In this document: positions 61,843-64,000 of the stretch, piece after piece
Numbering within the stretch: position 1 is the stretch's first letter
Layout of the letters: every line of letters begins with the position of its first letter
Origin: Patescibacteria group bacterium
GTDB lineage: Bacteria > Patescibacteriota > Dojkabacteria > JAKAPS01 > JAJZLI01
Reading direction: 5' to 3'
NCBI GenBank assembly: GCA_023380695.1
Contig: JAMCRT010000030.1
Span: forward strand, 1 to 64,000
Length of the DNA: 64,000 bases
Program-made: the position numbers and the translations under genes
Notes under the pieces: generated by a model
The model's database searches: none
What the model saw: the letters and a program-made list of their open reading frames with translations, nothing else
What the model was told of the DNA's origin: nothing

Positions 61843-63525
61843 TTGGGTGATGCAGGAAATGTAAACGAACTAAGGAATATAGATTTATCAAAATATTTTG
61901 AAGGGTCTAAGTTTGAATTGAATTTAAAATTTTTAGAGCATCTAACTTTAAGTGATATTGCCAGTGAAGAGGGATTAGTCGCAAAATTAGCGGATTTGAG
62001 GAATGTGGATCCAGGGAGATTAGTTGATATACAAAACTTTTTTACAGAGAGAGGGCTAGAGGGCGGAATAGATTTCACTAACAATGCTAGGATTGCAAGA
62101 GCTCTTGGCAATGTAAATATAGCAGAGCTTTCAAAGGAAGGGATTTTGAATGATTTAGTAATAAAGTCTGGAGATTTAACGGGTAGCATAGAGGAGCTAA
62201 CAGGGTTTGATATAAGGGCTGCAGGTCTTAGTGCAAAAGTTTTGCAAGGAGCTCCTTGGTCAATATCAAAAATTCCTGCATTAATGAGATCTGATATAAA
62301 GCTTCCTATACCTGGAATGACACACGCAACATTTGCAGATATATCTCCAGCTATGAACTCAGGATTTATTGCTGGAATTGGGTTAAGTCTTGTTGGTGTA
62401 TCTCCCGTGATTGCGGTGGCTACAGGTGTGGGAGTTATGGGTGCAAGACTGGTTCTTTCTAGTATTTATAGGAGTCCAGAGACTAGTTTGCCGATAGGTG
62501 CTATTGGAGAAGGAGGCAAAGCATTACTAGAGGCTTTTTCTCACAGTATTAACGTAGGAATGGTTACTTTTGTAGTTGCAGATCTTTTACTTCATAGTAT
62601 TCCTGTTGCTGGAATGGTAGCCGCTGGTGTAACTGCAGGATATACAGCATTAAGATTTATATTGAAAGGTAAAGGTTGGTTTAAAGATGGGGGCGGAATT
62701 ATTAAGGGTATAGGGGCTGCAAAGGCGGACTTTCTTGGAAAATTAGGTGTTCCAGATTGGGCAATTAAAATTTTTTCATTAAAAGGTGCATTTGATGTTG
62801 GTATGGTAATACAGCTTGATGACTCTTTGATGAATCCTGCCAAATTTATATCTACACTTGGAACATTCACACTTCCTGCCATTATAAGTTCATGGGGTAC
62901 GTTAATTTTTGGGTTTGCAGGAGCATACGGTTTAGCGGCGCTTATACTTGGAGCAGGATTCGGGCTTGCAACGGCCGGTTTGGGGTTAGGGATACTGGTG
63001 GTAGGATATGGAATAGATTGGTTAGTAAAAGGTATTACAGGATTTGATATTGGTCATTGGATTTTAGGTTGGATAAAAACAGGAATATCTGATGTGTTTT
63101 CATGGTTTGGAAATCATGCTATGGCTCCAATCTCTTGGGGTTTTGATATCCTAATTACTATGATGCTTTTAATCTTTAGGACAGATTTTGATATAGATGA
63201 GTTTGTGCGTACAATTGTAACTACCGTTGTTATTGTTGCTATATTTATGAATATTTTTGGAGGGGGTGCTGCTTCAGGAGGTACAAATAGCAATACTTCA
63301 AATATTGCAACAAACAATCATACAAAGTCTGGAACTGTTGGGTTTCTAGTGTCCCCATATTCTGGAAAAATTGTAAATATAGAACAAAATAGCAAGATTT
63401 TGGCAGATACTGTATATATAAAGAATTCAGAAGGAGAAGTAAGTGTTCATAATATATATAACCCATATTTGTATATTGGTGAACATATAACTAAAGGTTC
63501 ATTTATTGGGAATACTGTAAAATGA
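61843..63525 (+). CDS. Giant membrane protein, 3' part
   Basis: 560 codons from a TTG that only nominally starts this piece; the frame is open from 61813 and is the same as the preceding gene. More Gly-rich hydrophobic segments occur (about residues 170-260, 340-400, 450-490). After a short Ser/Asn/Thr linker the last 65 residues (GFLVSPYSGKIVNIEQNSKIL...YIGEHITKGSFIGN) resemble a small beta-barrel of the lipoyl/M23 kind without visible zinc ligands. The ATG of the next gene overlaps its TGA (ATGA). No independent ribosome-binding site or promoter was seen, so it is probably not a separate gene. Confidence 0.65.
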   Translation: MGDAGNVNELRNIDLSKYFEGSKFELNLKFLEHLTLSDIASEEGLVAKLADLRNVDPGRLVDIQNFFTERGLEGGIDFTNNARIARALGNVNIAELSKEGILNDLVIKSGDLTGSIEELTGFDIRAAGLSAKVLQGAPWSISKIPALMRSDIKLPIPGMTHATFADISPAMNSGFIAGIGLSLVGVSPVIAVATGVGVMGARLVLSSIYRSPETSLPIGAIGEGGKALLEAFSHSINVGMVTFVVADLLLHSIPVAGMVAAGVTAGYTALRFILKGKGWFKDGGGIIKGIGAAKADFLGKLGVPDWAIKIFSLKGAFDVGMVIQLDDSLMNPAKFISTLGTFTLPAIISSWGTLIFGFAGAYGLAALILGAGFGLATAGLGLGILVVGYGIDWLVKGITGFDIGHWILGWIKTGISDVFSWFGNHAMAPISWGFDILITMMLLIFRTDFDIDEFVRTIVTTVVIVAIFMNIFGGGAASGGTNSNTSNIATNNHTKSGTVGFLVSPYSGKIVNIEQNSKILADTVYIKNSEGEVSVHNIYNPYLYIGEHITKGSFIGNTVK

Positions 63526-64000
63526 AAGTAATAAAAATTGTTATACCAATAATTGTATTTATAGCATTAATATATTTATATGTTTTGAGTATGAATTCTC
63601 ATAGTAATCTACATATAAAGATAAAAAGTAAAAAGTCTCATATCAATAGTTCCAGAAATATTCCTAAAGTCTCTTTTCAGTCAAATAAATTCAGATTTTT
63701 AAAAAATAATTTCAAGTTTGGGTTTAATCCTCAAAATAACAGTTATTATGTAAATAAAGTAAATTTAAATCCATATTCTGTTGCTATAAATTTAGGTTTT
63801 TCAAAAGCTCCAACAACTATAAATGGTAGTAATAGTTTGGTGTGGACAAATAGTAAGGGACATTTAGTTTATTCAAATAATACATACTTTGAAATTTTAA
63901 ATAAAGGATCTTCTTCTAATATTCAAAATTATAAATCTCAACTGATAAAAAAAGTGTTTAATATGGGAAATATCTCTTCTGTGGATTCTGAGAATATTGT
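63522..64000 (+). CDS. Exported or anchored protein, cut by the window end
   Basis: It starts at the ATG overlapping the previous stop and remains open for 159 codons to the window edge. MKVIKIVIPIIVFIALIYLYVLS is a signal-anchor helix; a Lys/Ser/Asn-rich stretch and a probable beta-rich domain (NPYSVAINLGFSKAPTTINGSNSLVWTNSKGHLVY) follow. It is the fourth gene of the VirB6-like operon. No family recognised. Confidence 0.65.
   Translation, partial: MKVIKIVIPIIVFIALIYLYVLSMNSHSNLHIKIKSKKSHINSSRNIPKVSFQSNKFRFLKNNFKFGFNPQNNSYYVNKVNLNPYSVAINLGFSKAPTTINGSNSLVWTNSKGHLVYSNNTYFEILNKGSSSNIQNYKSQLIKKVFNMGNISSVDSENI

Noticed and set aside
59086..63525. Reassigned stop codon as the explanation for the interrupted giant gene and transaldolase
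   Set aside because: TAA ends most genes in the window normally, and both in-frame stops fall exactly inside or at the edge of inverted copies. TGA also acts as a normal stop (8537-8539, 63523-63525).
1..64000. tRNA, rRNA, tmRNA and RNase P RNA genes
   Set aside because: No stretch with a convincing cloverleaf, CCA end or conserved RNA core was seen in the intergenic regions by eye. A covariance-model search would be decisive.
1..64000. CRISPR array
   Set aside because: No regularly spaced repeats of 23-40 nt with unique spacers and no cas genes; the only regular repeats are coding (kelch gene, PrgI linker).

Overview
The window is AT-rich, gene-dense bacterial DNA on the standard code (TGA terminates real genes, for example at 8537-8539 and 63523-63525). 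It looks like a Candidate Phyla Radiation (Patescibacteria) genome or a close relative. Evidence: compact divergent versions of housekeeping proteins, a DUF4012-type protein fused to an epimerase, a PrgI/VirB4/VirB6-like secretion set, type IV pilus genes with PilM fused to PilN, and many single genes whose -10 box lies only 6-7 nt before the ATG, which implies leaderless mRNAs. No lineage below that level can be assigned from the sequence alone.

Layout. 1-7.5 kb: a phosphoribosyltransferase, a secreted kelch/propeller protein and a minus-strand PrgI-VirB4 operon. 7.7-12.3 kb: galU, a membrane-anchored solute-binding protein, pilB and a LmbE-type deacetylase. 12.3-18.9 kb: hydrolase remnants, a THUMP methyltransferase, an ATPase of the DUF4143 type, a decayed IS630-like transposase, a type II NADH dehydrogenase-like protein and an unknown gene. 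19-27 kb: a pilus operon (pilC, four pilin-like genes, pilMN fusion, pilO-like) running into rsmA. 27-41 kb: yidC-rnpA-rpmH and an oxidative pentose phosphate set (rpiB, rpe, zwf, pgi, transaldolase, gnd, a cyclase-family hydrolase), broken up by small accessory modules (AbrB/PIN, DUF4143 ATPase, PIN/RHH). 41-44.5 kb: hrcA-grpE-dnaK behind a CIRCE-like operator. 44.6-49.5 kb: cell-surface genes (PEGA, epimerase-DUF4012, WecA-like) and two small genes. 49.5-52.4 kb: dnaN, dnaA and candidate origin sequence. 52.4-53.9 kb: an AbiE-type pair. 54-55.8 kb: three pilins. 55.8-64 kb: trxA, trmD and a VirB6-like/giant membrane protein operon that runs off the end.

The pilus genes and the VirB-like genes probably build the cell-surface machinery; the sugar genes give NADPH and pentoses; the 45-49 kb genes plausibly make surface glycans.

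Most unusual observations: (1) two genes (transaldolase and the giant membrane protein) each carry an in-frame stop inside a segment that is a perfect inverted copy (23 and 28 nt) of nearby coding sequence; (2) three accessory modules are flanked by imperfect direct repeats, two of which copy the 3' end of the adjacent core gene; (3) promoter geometry suggests widespread leaderless expression, with one pilin gene as a clear Shine-Dalgarno exception; (4) two pilin genes share a block that differs only at synonymous sites, although one has lost the prepilin peptidase motif; (5) a cyclase-family hydrolase sits in the gnd-transaldolase cluster while no recognisable 6-phosphogluconolactonase is seen.
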